This document shows positions 42,709-51,018 of a stretch of DNA of 64,000 nucleotides, one piece after another. The translations under genes were made by a program, and so were the position numbers. Within the stretch, counting starts at the first letter, position 1, and every line of letters starts with the position of its first letter. The DNA lies in the NCBI GenBank assembly GCA_022510385.1, contig JAFLTQ010000005.1, forward strand, positions 91,969 to 155,968. The letters are read 5' to 3'. A model generated the notes under the pieces. The model had not been told where the DNA came from, ran no database searches, and saw nothing but the letters and a program-made list of their open reading frames with translations. This DNA is from Muribaculaceae bacterium. GTDB lineage: Bacteria > Bacteroidota > Bacteroidia > Bacteroidales > Muribaculaceae.

Positions 42709-43476
42709 CTAATATTCTTTACTTATTAAAGTTCCTTCTTCATTCAGAATGTCTTTTGAGCTGCATATCCTGACTGAATTCACACCTTTATTGAGGGCCA
42801 TTATGGCATTCTCAATTTTAGGAATCATGCCTCCATAAATTTCCCCTGACGAAAGCATATTTACATAGGAAATCGGAGTAATTTTTTGAATAACAACATT
42901 ATTCTTATCTAAAACACCTTTCTTCTCAAAGCAAAATGTAAGATCAACATTATCCTGAACTGAACATGCCATTGCAATGGAGCTTGCAATGGTGTCAGCG
43001 TTACAGTTTAACAGACCTCCCTCTTTATTTCTGCATATCGCACAAAAGACCGGTGTGAATCCATTATCTAAAAGCAATTTTATGAAATCGGTATTAATAT
43101 CAATGGGATTTATATCCCCGACATAACCGAAATCAATAGGATTAGGATTTCTTTTATCAGCAGGGATTACATTCCCATCAGCCCCGGTGAGGCCAACTGC
43201 ATTACAGGAATATTCCTGTAAAATCGATATTATTCTTTTATTGATAAGTCCGGCATAAATCATTGTTACCAGATCAAGGGTCTCTTTGTCTGTAACCCTT
43301 CTTCCATCAATCATTTTTGCTTCTATCCCGATTTTATTCCCATATTCAGTGGCTTCTTTCCCACCTCCGTGGATTAACATCTTTTTCCCTTGAATTTCAG
43401 AAAAATCTTTGAGGAATTTTCTCAATTCTTCAGGATTATTGATTACATTTCCACCAATCTTATATACTCTTAGCAT
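42709..43476 (-). CDS. argB: N-acylglutamate kinase (acetylglutamate kinase family)
   Basis: A 255-residue amino-acid kinase phosphorylating the gamma-carboxyl of N-acylglutamate. KIGGNVI at the N-terminus, LIHGGGKEATEYG (residues ~34-46), DGRRVTDKETLDLV and GLTGADGNVIPA are family motifs. The N-terminal extension associated with arginine-inhibited hexameric kinases is absent. As the neighbouring transcarbamylase is of succinylornithine type, the substrate may be N-succinylglutamate. It begins 1 base after argF'. Confidence 0.93.
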   Translation of the reverse strand: MLRVYKIGGNVINNPEELRKFLKDFSEIQGKKMLIHGGGKEATEYGNKIGIEAKMIDGRRVTDKETLDLVTMIYAGLINKRIISILQEYSCNAVGLTGADGNVIPADKRNPNPIDFGYVGDINPIDINTDFIKLLLDNGFTPVFCAICRNKEGGLLNCNADTIASSIAMACSVQDNVDLTFCFEKKGVLDKNNVVIQKITPISYVNMLSSGEIYGGMIPKIENAIMALNKGVNSVRICSSKDILNEEGTLISKEY

Positions 43477-43477
43477 A

Positions 43478-44431
43478 CTAAAGAGATTTTAATATTCTCC
43501 AGAGGACAGTCTGGGCAGAAATTTCACGATTGGCCGCTTCCGGAATAACAATGCTTTTCTCACTCTCAATCACATCATCTGTAACAATCATGTTACGTCT
43601 CACAGGTAAACAATGCATGAAGAAAGCCCCGTCAGTCAGTTCCATTGATTTGGTATCAACTGTCCATGACCTATCAGTGCTGATGACTTTGCCATAGTTG
43701 GGATCTGTGAAAGCAGACCAGTTTTTTGCATAAATGAAATCAGCATTCTTAAATGCTTTTTCACGGTCGTATTCCACTTTAGCTTTCCCCACGAAATTCG
43801 GATCAAGTTCATACCCTTCGGGATGAGTGATGACAAAATCATAGTCGGTTGCATTCATCCATTCGGCAAAAGAATTTGCCACTGCCTGAGGGAGAGGACG
43901 AGGATGAGGTGCCCAAGTCAAGACCACCTTGGGACGCTCCTTTGTCTTGAATTCTTCAATAGTAATCAAATCTGCGAAACTTTGAAGCGGGTGACGCGTT
44001 GCAGCTTCCATACTGAAAACCGGTTTGCCGGAATATTGAATAAACTGATTAAGAACCTTTTCTTCATAGTCAGATTTCTTATCAGTCAGACCGGCAAAGG
44101 AACGTACTCCGATGATATCGCAGTAAGATCCCATGACCGGAATAGCTTCAAGAAGATGTTCTGCTTTGTCGCCATCCATCACCACTCCTCTTTCTGTTTC
44201 AAGTTTCCAAGCTCCCTGGTTCACATCAAGCACCATAACATTCATCCCAAGGTTCATTGCTGCTTTCTGGGTTGACAGGCGTGTGCGGAGCGATGAATTA
44301 AAGAAAATCATAAGGAGGGTCTTGTTCTTACCCAAATCCGAGAACGCAAAACGGTCCTTTTTTATTTTTTGCGCATCCGAAAGTGCTTCTGACAGAGGAC
44401 CTATATCTTGTACACAGGTGAATTTTTTCAT
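43478..44431 (-). CDS. argF': N-succinyl/N-acetylornithine carbamoyltransferase (ArgF')
   Basis: A 317-residue transcarbamylase. FFNSSLRTRLSTQKAA (residues 43-58) is the carbamoyl-phosphate loop in the form specific to acyl-ornithine transcarbamylases, followed by GAWKLETERGVVMDGD, MEAATRHPLQSFADL and HCLPVRRN. By recalled alignment residue 90 is the substrate-discriminating position: Pro in the Bacteroides fragilis succinylornithine enzyme, the equivalent of Glu92 in the Xanthomonas acetylornithine enzyme. Here it is Ala (codon GCA, 44164-44162). A small neutral residue fits a succinyl rather than acetyl substrate, but this is inference. It overlaps argD by 4 bases. Confidence 0.92.
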   Translation of the reverse strand: MKKFTCVQDIGPLSEALSDAQKIKKDRFAFSDLGKNKTLLMIFFNSSLRTRLSTQKAAMNLGMNVMVLDVNQGAWKLETERGVVMDGDKAEHLLEAIPVMGSYCDIIGVRSFAGLTDKKSDYEEKVLNQFIQYSGKPVFSMEAATRHPLQSFADLITIEEFKTKERPKVVLTWAPHPRPLPQAVANSFAEWMNATDYDFVITHPEGYELDPNFVGKAKVEYDREKAFKNADFIYAKNWSAFTDPNYGKVISTDRSWTVDTKSMELTDGAFFMHCLPVRRNMIVTDDVIESEKSIVIPEAANREISAQTVLWRILKSL

Positions 44432-45555
44432 TTCAAGATATTTTTCAATGATTCAATAAATTTCCGGGCTTGATCTTTTGACAGAGAGAGGGCAGGAAGG
44501 AGGCGGACAGTGCGTTCTCCGGCACCACCTGTAAAAATATGATGGTCAAAAAGAAGTTTTTTTCTTAAGTCGGACGCGTTCCATCCTTTTACTTCAAAAC
44601 CAATCATTAAACCTCTTCCCCTCACTTCCTCAACTTCCGGTATTTTCTTTAATTCAGAAATTAAAAACTCACCGGTGTTAAAGGCATTTTCAATCAAATT
44701 ATCTTTATCTATTACATCCAAAACCGCTATAGCTGCAGCACATCCAAGATGATTACCTCCAAAAGTCGTTCCCAACATTCCTTTCCTGGCTTCAATTGTT
44801 GGAGATATTAAAACAGCAGCGAATGGAAAACCGTTAGCTATACCTTTGGCGGATGTGATAATATCAGGTTTAATATCGGAATACTGGTGTGCGAAGAATT
44901 TACCTGTTCTCCCGTACCCGGATTGAATTTCATCGAGTATAAGTAATGTTCCGGTCTTATTACATTCATTTTTCAATTCTTTCAGAAAACTGTCTGAGGG
45001 TAAATGTATACCTGAAACACCTTGAATACCTTCAATTATTACAGCGGCATATTCTTTTGTTTCCAGTTCTTTTCTGACTGCTTCAATGTCGTTAAGGTTA
45101 ACAAAAGTGATATTTTCAGTCTTATTAAAAGGAGCCTGAATCTTAGGATTGTCAGTAGCTGCCACGGCTCCTGACGTGCGGCCATGGAAAGCTTTGCTGA
45201 ACGCCAAAATCTTTTTCCTCATTGTGACAAAAGAAGCAAGTTTCATGGCATTTTCATTTGCCTCCGCTCCCGAATTACATAAAAAGAGAGAATAATCGTT
45301 ATACCCCGAAACTTTTCCAAGTTTCGCTGCCAATTCTTCCTGAAGGGAATTTTTAACGGAATTGGAATAAAATGCCAGTTTTGCAACTTGATCACTTATC
45401 GCTTTGACATATTTAGGATGAGAATGACCTATGGAAATGACGGCATGACCGCCATAAAGATCCAGATATTCCGTGCCGTCAGCCGTGTAGACATAGGAAC
45501 CGGATCCTTTCACAGGCTCTATGTCAAAAAGAGAATAAACGTCAAAAAGTTGCAT
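44428..45555 (-). CDS. argD: Acetyl/succinylornithine aminotransferase
   Basis: A 375-residue class III PLP aminotransferase converting N-acylglutamate semialdehyde to N-acylornithine with glutamate. FLCNSGAEANENAMKLA (residues ~90-106), FHGRTSGAVAAT, LILDEIQSGYGRTGKFF and the cofactor Lys in ITSAKGIANGFP (~240) are seen. It lies between argC (37-base gap) and argF' (4-base overlap) in the arginine operon. Confidence 0.94.
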   Translation of the reverse strand: MQLFDVYSLFDIEPVKGSGSYVYTADGTEYLDLYGGHAVISIGHSHPKYVKAISDQVAKLAFYSNSVKNSLQEELAAKLGKVSGYNDYSLFLCNSGAEANENAMKLASFVTMRKKILAFSKAFHGRTSGAVAATDNPKIQAPFNKTENITFVNLNDIEAVRKELETKEYAAVIIEGIQGVSGIHLPSDSFLKELKNECNKTGTLLILDEIQSGYGRTGKFFAHQYSDIKPDIITSAKGIANGFPFAAVLISPTIEARKGMLGTTFGGNHLGCAAAIAVLDVIDKDNLIENAFNTGEFLISELKKIPEVEEVRGRGLMIGFEVKGWNASDLRKKLLFDHHIFTGGAGERTVRLLPALSLSKDQARKFIESLKNILK

Positions 45556-45592
45556 CTTATCAGATATTAGTGGATTGAAAAAAAAGATGTTT

Positions 45593-46561
45593 TTAGAAAG
45601 CCGATGGTTTAAGACGGAGACCGGTTGTCTGATCTATTCCGAGCATGATGTTCATGTTTTGGACAGCCTGTCCTGATGCTCCCTTAAGAAGGTTATCTTC
45701 AGCACAGGTTACAAGGAGCTTGCCATCATGAACCATCAAGTTGATTACAGCTTTATTAGTATTTACAGCCTGTTTCATATCTATAGGGTTATCACTTATG
45801 ACCACAAAAGGAGCATCGAAATAATAATCCTTATATAATTTGGAAACGACCTCTTGAGATAAGTTGCATTCCAATGTGGTTATTGCATAAATTCCTCTTG
45901 CAAAATCGCCACGAACCGGTATAAAATTTATCCTGGAAGAGAAATCAGATTGCAACTTCTTTAATGTCATTGTTATTTCCTTCAGATGTTGATGAGTGAA
46001 GGGCTTATAAACCGAGATATTGTCGTTCCTCCAGCTGAAATGAGTTGTAGATCCCGGTTTAACACCGGCCCCGGTTGATCCTGTCAAGGCTGTGATATTA
46101 ATATCTCCATTTTTAGGGAGAAGATCTGCAGCAGCAAGAGGTAATAAAGAAAGTTGTATTGCTGTGGCGAAACATCCGGGATTTGCAATTAATCCGGCCC
46201 CCTTGATTCTGTCTATATTGGCCTCGGGAAGGCCATAAATATAACCGTCAGATTCATCGCGAAAGTCCTGGGCTAAATCAATCACTTTCAGTTTCTCGGG
46301 ACGAGCATTATTCTCCCAGAATTTTTTGCTGTCGCCATGAGCCGAGCAAAGGAAGAGGATGTCAATTTCATCTAAAGGATGAGAATCCGAAAAAATGAGA
46401 TCTGTTTCTCCTAAAAGACCTTCATGTATTTCAGTTATTTTCTTTCCGGCATTGCTCGATGAATGTACGAATGATATGTTAATTTCCGGATGATTGATCA
46501 ACAAACGGATAAGTTCACCGGCCGTGTATCCGGCACCCCCTATAATACCTACCTTTTTCAT
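45593..46561 (-). CDS. argC: N-acyl-gamma-glutamyl-phosphate reductase
   Basis: A 322-residue NADP-dependent reductase. The Rossmann loop GIIGGAGYTAGELIRLL (residues 5-21) and the active-site Cys in LIANPGCFATAIQLSLLPL (~130) are diagnostic, along with THQHLKEI, which carries a conserved His. It makes the acylglutamate semialdehyde used by ArgD. Its start overlaps the argG stop by 4 bases. Confidence 0.94.
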   Translation of the reverse strand: MKKVGIIGGAGYTAGELIRLLINHPEINISFVHSSSNAGKKITEIHEGLLGETDLIFSDSHPLDEIDILFLCSAHGDSKKFWENNARPEKLKVIDLAQDFRDESDGYIYGLPEANIDRIKGAGLIANPGCFATAIQLSLLPLAAADLLPKNGDINITALTGSTGAGVKPGSTTHFSWRNDNISVYKPFTHQHLKEITMTLKKLQSDFSSRINFIPVRGDFARGIYAITTLECNLSQEVVSKLYKDYYFDAPFVVISDNPIDMKQAVNTNKAVINLMVHDGKLLVTCAEDNLLKGASGQAVQNMNIMLGIDQTTGLRLKPSAF

Positions 46562-47778
46562 TTTCCTATATCAGCCTTCCCGTTTTTCTTCTGATTGTTG
46601 TGATAAATCTTCATCGGTATGGACATAATCTTCGTGAAACCTTTCACATCGTCTGCTGTCCATGCCTTGTTGATTTCACCATATTCACCAAAATCAGTCT
46701 TCATGAGGTCGAAAGGAGAATCAACTCCTACAAGTGTATAAGATAATGGTCTAAGTGTTATTTCAACAGTTCCGGAAACATTTCTTTGAGAGCTTTCAAG
46801 CATTTTCTCTATATCCCGCATCACCGGTTCAAGATATTGAGCTTCATGTAAAAACATCCCGTACCAGATTCCCAGTTGATCCTTCCAATATTGCTGCCAT
46901 TTGGTAAGAGTGTGTTTTTCAAGCATTTTATGAGCTGCGATAATAAGTATCGGAGCAGCCGCCTCAAATCCGACTCTACCTTTAATTCCAATAATTGTAT
47001 CTCCTATATGCATATCTCTTCCGATACCATATTGAGATCCTATTTTTTCAATTTCACGGATAGCTTCGATCTTGTTTTCAAATTTCTTGCCATTGACCCC
47101 AACTACTTCACCTTTTTCGAAAGTTATCTTCAAGGTTTCGGGTCCGTTTTTAGTCACTTGAGATGGATATGCCTCATCGGGGAGTGTAAGTTCCGATTTC
47201 AGAGTTTCTTTTCCCCCGACTGATGTGCCCCAAAGTCCCTTATTGATTGAATACTCCATCTTTTTGAAGTCGGCTTCATAACCATGTTTCTTCAGATAAT
47301 CGATTTCATATTCACGGGTAAGGGTCATGTCTCGCGTTGGAGTGATAATCTCAATTTCCGGAGCCATGATCTGAAAAGTTAGGTCGAAACGCACCTGATC
47401 ATTTCCTGCTCCTGTTGAGCCATGTGCAATTGCATCAGCTCCAATTTTCTTGGCATAGTCAATTGTAGCAAGTGCCTGAAATATACGCTCAGAACTTACT
47501 GAAATCGGATATGTGCCGTTTCTCAGCACATTCCCGGCAATCATGTATTTGATGCTTCTGTTATAATAATCTTCGGTGACATCAAGTGTTGCATGCGAAG
47601 CTGCTCCCAGTTTCCTTGACTTTTCCGCAATCGCTTCAAGTTCTTCTTCGGAGAATCCTCCGGTATTAGCAATTGCCGTATGAACTTCATAACCTAAATC
47701 TTCTGAAAGATATTTTACGGCGAATGAGGTGTCAAGACCTCCCGAGAAAGCCAACACCACTTTTTTCTTCTTATCCAT
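46558..47778 (-). CDS. argG: Argininosuccinate synthase
   Basis: A 406-residue ATP-pyrophosphatase enzyme joining citrulline and aspartate. The PP-loop LAFSGGLDTSFAVKYL (residues ~9-24), ALATIDYAKKIGADAIAHGSTGAGNDQVRFD (~100-130) and the KGLWGTSVGGK segment are typical. It is second in the operon, 3 bases after the GNAT gene and overlapping argC. Confidence 0.95.
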   Translation of the reverse strand: MDKKKKVVLAFSGGLDTSFAVKYLSEDLGYEVHTAIANTGGFSEEELEAIAEKSRKLGAASHATLDVTEDYYNRSIKYMIAGNVLRNGTYPISVSSERIFQALATIDYAKKIGADAIAHGSTGAGNDQVRFDLTFQIMAPEIEIITPTRDMTLTREYEIDYLKKHGYEADFKKMEYSINKGLWGTSVGGKETLKSELTLPDEAYPSQVTKNGPETLKITFEKGEVVGVNGKKFENKIEAIREIEKIGSQYGIGRDMHIGDTIIGIKGRVGFEAAAPILIIAAHKMLEKHTLTKWQQYWKDQLGIWYGMFLHEAQYLEPVMRDIEKMLESSQRNVSGTVEITLRPLSYTLVGVDSPFDLMKTDFGEYGEINKAWTADDVKGFTKIMSIPMKIYHNNQKKNGKADIGK

Positions 47779-47781
47779 GAT

Positions 47782-48393
47782 TTATTTAGATTTTCGCGAA
47801 ATAACGCTTTTGAATTTTGCCCAGGCAGACTTTTTTTCTTCCTCATCGACCAAAGGTTGCTGAGGATCGTAAAGCATTCCCGTGCAGAGACACATCTTGC
47901 GGTTGTTGCGCTGCAAGATATCATAATTTCGGCAACCCTGACATCCTTCCCAGAATTCGTTATCATCTGTGAGTTCTGAAAAAGTCACAGGTTTATATCC
48001 CATACGGGAATTAAGTTTCATTACCGGAAGTGAGGTGGTGATTGAAAACAGCTTCGCAAAGGGAAATCGAAGTCGAGCCAGCTGAAAAGTTTTCGCCTTG
48101 ATGGCGCCGGCAAGGCCAAGATGGCGATATTCTGGGTCGACAATCAATCCCGATGTGGCTACAAAGTCACCGTGTCCCCAACTCTCGATATAGCTGAATC
48201 CTACAAGTCTTTCTCCATGAAGAGCAACAACGCTTTTGCCGCTCTTAATCTTTTGGGCAATATATTCCGGAGTACGTTTGGCAATCCCGGTGCCCCTTTG
48301 CAATGCCGATTCGTAAATCATATTCACGATTTGTTCGGCATATTTCGACTCTGTAGGTTCGGCAAACTTTACATCTATCTCCTTGAGAGTCAT
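47782..48393 (-). CDS. GNAT acyltransferase, candidate N-acylglutamate synthase
   Basis: A 203-residue GNAT-fold protein and first gene of the arginine operon. The acyl-CoA pyrophosphate loop is in SGLIVDPEYRHLGLAGAIKAKT (residues ~80-101), and GHGDFVATSG and NSRMGYKPVTFSEL follow. The C-terminal part is Cys-rich (CQGCRNYDILQRNNRKMCLC, about residues 151-170), unusual for GNAT enzymes and suggestive of a metal site. From memory, the equivalent gene beside argG in Bacteroides thetaiotaomicron is needed for arginine synthesis and has been proposed as the N-acylglutamate synthase that replaces ArgA/ArgJ, neither of which is in this window. Confidence 0.75.
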   Translation of the reverse strand: MTLKEIDVKFAEPTESKYAEQIVNMIYESALQRGTGIAKRTPEYIAQKIKSGKSVVALHGERLVGFSYIESWGHGDFVATSGLIVDPEYRHLGLAGAIKAKTFQLARLRFPFAKLFSITTSLPVMKLNSRMGYKPVTFSELTDDNEFWEGCQGCRNYDILQRNNRKMCLCTGMLYDPQQPLVDEEEKKSAWAKFKSVISRKSK

Positions 48394-48456
48394 TTCTAAA
48401 GTTTTAACCGTTGTAGTCGGAATGATTGTTATGTCTTTCTATGATGAAAAACAGCG

Positions 48457-48464
48457 TAAAATTA
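48457..48464 (-). promoter_or_regulatory. Weak -7 candidate for the arginine operon
   Basis: The minus strand reads TAATTTTA (one mismatch to TAnnTTTG), 64 bases before the GNAT start. A perfect 6-bp inverted repeat, AATGTT-GGAA-AACATT, lies about 10 bases upstream of it. No TTTG is found at -33. No ArgR-box-like site was recognised. Confidence 0.25.
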
Positions 48465-48566
48465 CAAAAAAATGTTGGAAAACATTGTTAAATTATCCAA
48501 TTCTTTTTCCAAATGGGAATAGAGCAAGGAACTAACAATTAGTTTTTATGTTATTTGTTAATTCTT

Positions 48567-48596
48567 TTTGTGATTGAGGGATTATAATTAATTTTG
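48567..48596 (+). promoter_or_regulatory. Promoter reading into murC-ftsQ-ftsA-ftsZ
   Basis: TTTG at 48567-48570, 18-base spacer, TAATTTTG at 48589-48596; both elements are exact matches. It lies between the divergent arginine operon and the murG remnant. Transcription would start near 48603 and reach murC at 48771. Confidence 0.6.
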
Positions 48597-48693
48597 CGGT
48601 AATTAGAATAATACAGATTAATGTTATGAATCCGGCATCATATGCCGCTATAGACTCTTTGACATTCTTTTTTGATATGGGAGCTGATATGTC

Positions 48694-48774
48694 GGTGATC
48701 TGGCAGACCGGTAAGAATTTTGGCACCTGAGGCAAAGAATCGGCGATGAGGTATGCAAATTGATAAAAAAATGA
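48694..48774 (+). pseudogene. murG remnant with internal deletion, upstream of murC
   Basis: Bases 48694-48735 match intact murG 39718-39759 with 2 mismatches, and 48732-48774 match 40105-40147 exactly through the murG stop. The 345 bases between are deleted at a shared GCAA. The remnant ends in ATGATGG, which keeps the ancestral overlap of the murG stop with the murC start. An ATG at 48624 opens a short chimeric frame into the fragment (ending at a TGA at 48728) whose first ~22 codons match nothing recognised. Confidence 0.9.
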
Positions 48775-50174
48775 TGGAAAAGGAACTTCGAGAATATAAA
48801 CGCGCCTATTTTATCGGGGCCGGGGGCATAGGGATGGCCAATCTTGAAAGATACCTGCTCCAAGAGGGATTCATGGTTGCAGGGTATGACAGGACTCCTT
48901 CCGAACTGACACATAAATTGGAGGAAGAGGGAGTCAAAATCACATATAAGGATTTTCAAGAGGAGATTCCTGAAGAATATCGAAGAGCTGATGATACCTT
49001 GGTTGTTTTCACTCCGGCCATACCATCCGACAGCCCGATTCTCAATTGGTTTCAGAAGAATGGTTTTGCAGTTGTGAAACGTTCGGAACTGTTAGGGAAA
49101 ATCACCCGGGCCGGAAAAAGCATCTGTGTAGCCGGTTCACATGGGAAGACCACCACCACGAGCATGATAGCGAATATATTACGCGAATCCCGGGTTGGAT
49201 GCAATGCCTTTCTGGGGGGAATATTGCGTAACACAGGTAGCAATCTTGTGACATGTAAAGGAGCTGAATGGAGCGTCATAGAAGCGGATGAATATGACAG
49301 AAGTTTTCATCGACTCACGCCTACTATTGCGATAGTGACATCAGTTGATCCCGACCATCTTGATATCTATGGAGACGAGGAGGGATATCTCGAAGGATTT
49401 TCCCACTTCACGTCACTGATTAAAGCGGGTGGCACCCTCTTGATGCATAGCGGATTGAAACTGAAACCACGCGTAAAAGAGGGAGTCAAGATTATGACTT
49501 ATAGCGGAGGGAAAGAAGGAGACTGGCATGCCGAGGATATTCTCTTCGGAGCAGGCACCATACAGTTTACACTTGTAGGACCCGGTGTCAAAATTGAGAG
49601 ACTGGAACCGGGAGTGCCGGTTGAGATAAATATCGACAATGCAGTGGCAGCGGCAGCGGCAAGTCACATAGCCGGAGCAAGCGAAGAAGAGATCAGAAAA
49701 GGATTAAAGGAGTTCCGGGGAGCGAAGAGAAGATTTGAAATTCTTCTTGACGGAAAAGAGGGGGGCACGGTATTGATAGATGATTACGCGCATAGCCCCA
49801 ACGAGGTCAGCGCCTCCATCCGATCGGTGAAAAAGTTGTATCCGGGCAGGGAACTTACGGTGGTTTTCCAGCCCCACCTCTATACCAGGACACGGGATTT
49901 TGCCGATGGCTTTTCTGAAGCATTGTCTCAAGCTGATGAAGTTATCATGCCCGAGATTTACCCGGCACGTGAAGAGCCCATCCCCGGAATTGATTCCCAT
50001 TTGATTTTAAAAAATATCGAATGTAAGAATAAATGTTATTGTGAGCGGAAGGATTTGCTGAATCTGATAAAAAGTCGTAATTTTGACATACTTATGACCC
50101 TGGGAGCCGCAGACATAGACGTATTGCTTCCCGAGATCAAAGAAATTCTAACGAGAGGCAAGGGGATATGCTGA
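48771..50174 (+). CDS. murC: UDP-N-acetylmuramate:L-alanine ligase MurC
   Basis: A 467-residue Mur ligase adding L-Ala to UDP-MurNAc. FIGAGGIGMANLERYL near the N-terminus, the ATP loop VAGSHGKTTTTSMIA (residues ~109-123), EADEYDRSFHRLTP and the C-terminal FQPHLYTRTRDF are seen. ATG 48771 is preferred; an in-frame ATG at 48753 is inside the murG remnant. It overlaps ftsQ by 7 bases. Its upstream partner murG is now about 8.6 kb away. Confidence 0.95.
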   Translation: MMEKELREYKRAYFIGAGGIGMANLERYLLQEGFMVAGYDRTPSELTHKLEEEGVKITYKDFQEEIPEEYRRADDTLVVFTPAIPSDSPILNWFQKNGFAVVKRSELLGKITRAGKSICVAGSHGKTTTTSMIANILRESRVGCNAFLGGILRNTGSNLVTCKGAEWSVIEADEYDRSFHRLTPTIAIVTSVDPDHLDIYGDEEGYLEGFSHFTSLIKAGGTLLMHSGLKLKPRVKEGVKIMTYSGGKEGDWHAEDILFGAGTIQFTLVGPGVKIERLEPGVPVEINIDNAVAAAAASHIAGASEEEIRKGLKEFRGAKRRFEILLDGKEGGTVLIDDYAHSPNEVSASIRSVKKLYPGRELTVVFQPHLYTRTRDFADGFSEALSQADEVIMPEIYPAREEPIPGIDSHLILKNIECKNKCYCERKDLLNLIKSRNFDILMTLGAADIDVLLPEIKEILTRGKGIC

Positions 50175-51010
50175 AGAAGATATTGGGATGGGTGATACTT
50201 GTGTTGCTTGCAGGCTATGTGGCCTTTGCAGCGATATGGGCATATGGGGAGGCCTCAAAGAATGTATGTAAAGGGATCGACATCCATATAGAGTCGGGGT
50301 ATATGACAGATTCAGTGACTCGGAAAGGAGTCATGTCAGAGATAAACAGGTATCCTGAGAAATTAATCGGGACGCGCCTCCCTTTAATAGACACGAAGAA
50401 ATTAGAGGAATATCTGAAGAGTTATCCTCAGTTTGAGAATGTGGTGTGTAATTTTTCCACTGACGGAAGATTAAAAGTAAAAGTGACCCCGATGGTGGCG
50501 GAATTACGGATATTTGAAGATTCATCCAGTTATTATATCAACAAAGATGGGAAAAGGATGGCATCAAAAGCGAGTTTCTTTGTAGATGTTCCGGTGGTGA
50601 GCGGCAGGTTTGATGACAACTTTCAGCCCAAGGATATTTTACGAGTGACACGCTTCATATCCCAAGATCCGTTGTTGAGCAAATTAGTCGGGATGGTAAG
50701 AGTGGAGGATTCAGAGAATATATTGTTGATCCCCCGCATCCACGGGCATGTGATAAATTTTGGAGACACGACTCGTTTAGAGGAGAAGAGGCGAGCGTTG
50801 TTGGCTATGTATAAAGAAGTTATCCCTTATAAAGGATGGGAAGAGTATGACACCATATCAGTGAAATATCGTGGTCAGATAGTAGCCACTCGCCGAAACA
50901 AAGGTGCACGTTACACAAGCAATGTAGAGTTTGAAGAGACAGATATGGAAGAATCAACGCTTCCGAGTATAGAAATGACAGGCGAAGAAACAGCAATAAT
51001 AAGCGAATAA
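50168..51010 (+). CDS. ftsQ: Cell-division protein FtsQ
   Basis: A 280-residue bitopic protein: a short cytoplasmic end, one membrane helix (residues ~5-24, ILGWVILVLLAGYVAFAAIW), a POTRA-like region (~36-100) and a beta domain with SYYINKDGKRM. It links early and late divisome proteins in the periplasm. The C-terminal ~30 residues are acidic and probably disordered. It overlaps murC by 7 bases and is followed by ftsA after 8. Confidence 0.88.
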   Translation: MLKKILGWVILVLLAGYVAFAAIWAYGEASKNVCKGIDIHIESGYMTDSVTRKGVMSEINRYPEKLIGTRLPLIDTKKLEEYLKSYPQFENVVCNFSTDGRLKVKVTPMVAELRIFEDSSSYYINKDGKRMASKASFFVDVPVVSGRFDDNFQPKDILRVTRFISQDPLLSKLVGMVRVEDSENILLIPRIHGHVINFGDTTRLEEKRRALLAMYKEVIPYKGWEEYDTISVKYRGQIVATRRNKGARYTSNVEFEETDMEESTLPSIEMTGEETAIISE

Positions 51011-51018
51011 AGAAAGCG

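Noticed and set aside
48470..48485. ArgR box at the inverted repeat AATGTT-GGAA-AACATT
   Set aside because: It does not match the known ARG box pattern and no argR is in the window.
40145..48774. Transposon or integrase-mediated island
   Set aside because: No integrase, transposase, inverted terminal repeats or tRNA attachment site borders the arginine genes; duplication/homologous integration fits the scars better.
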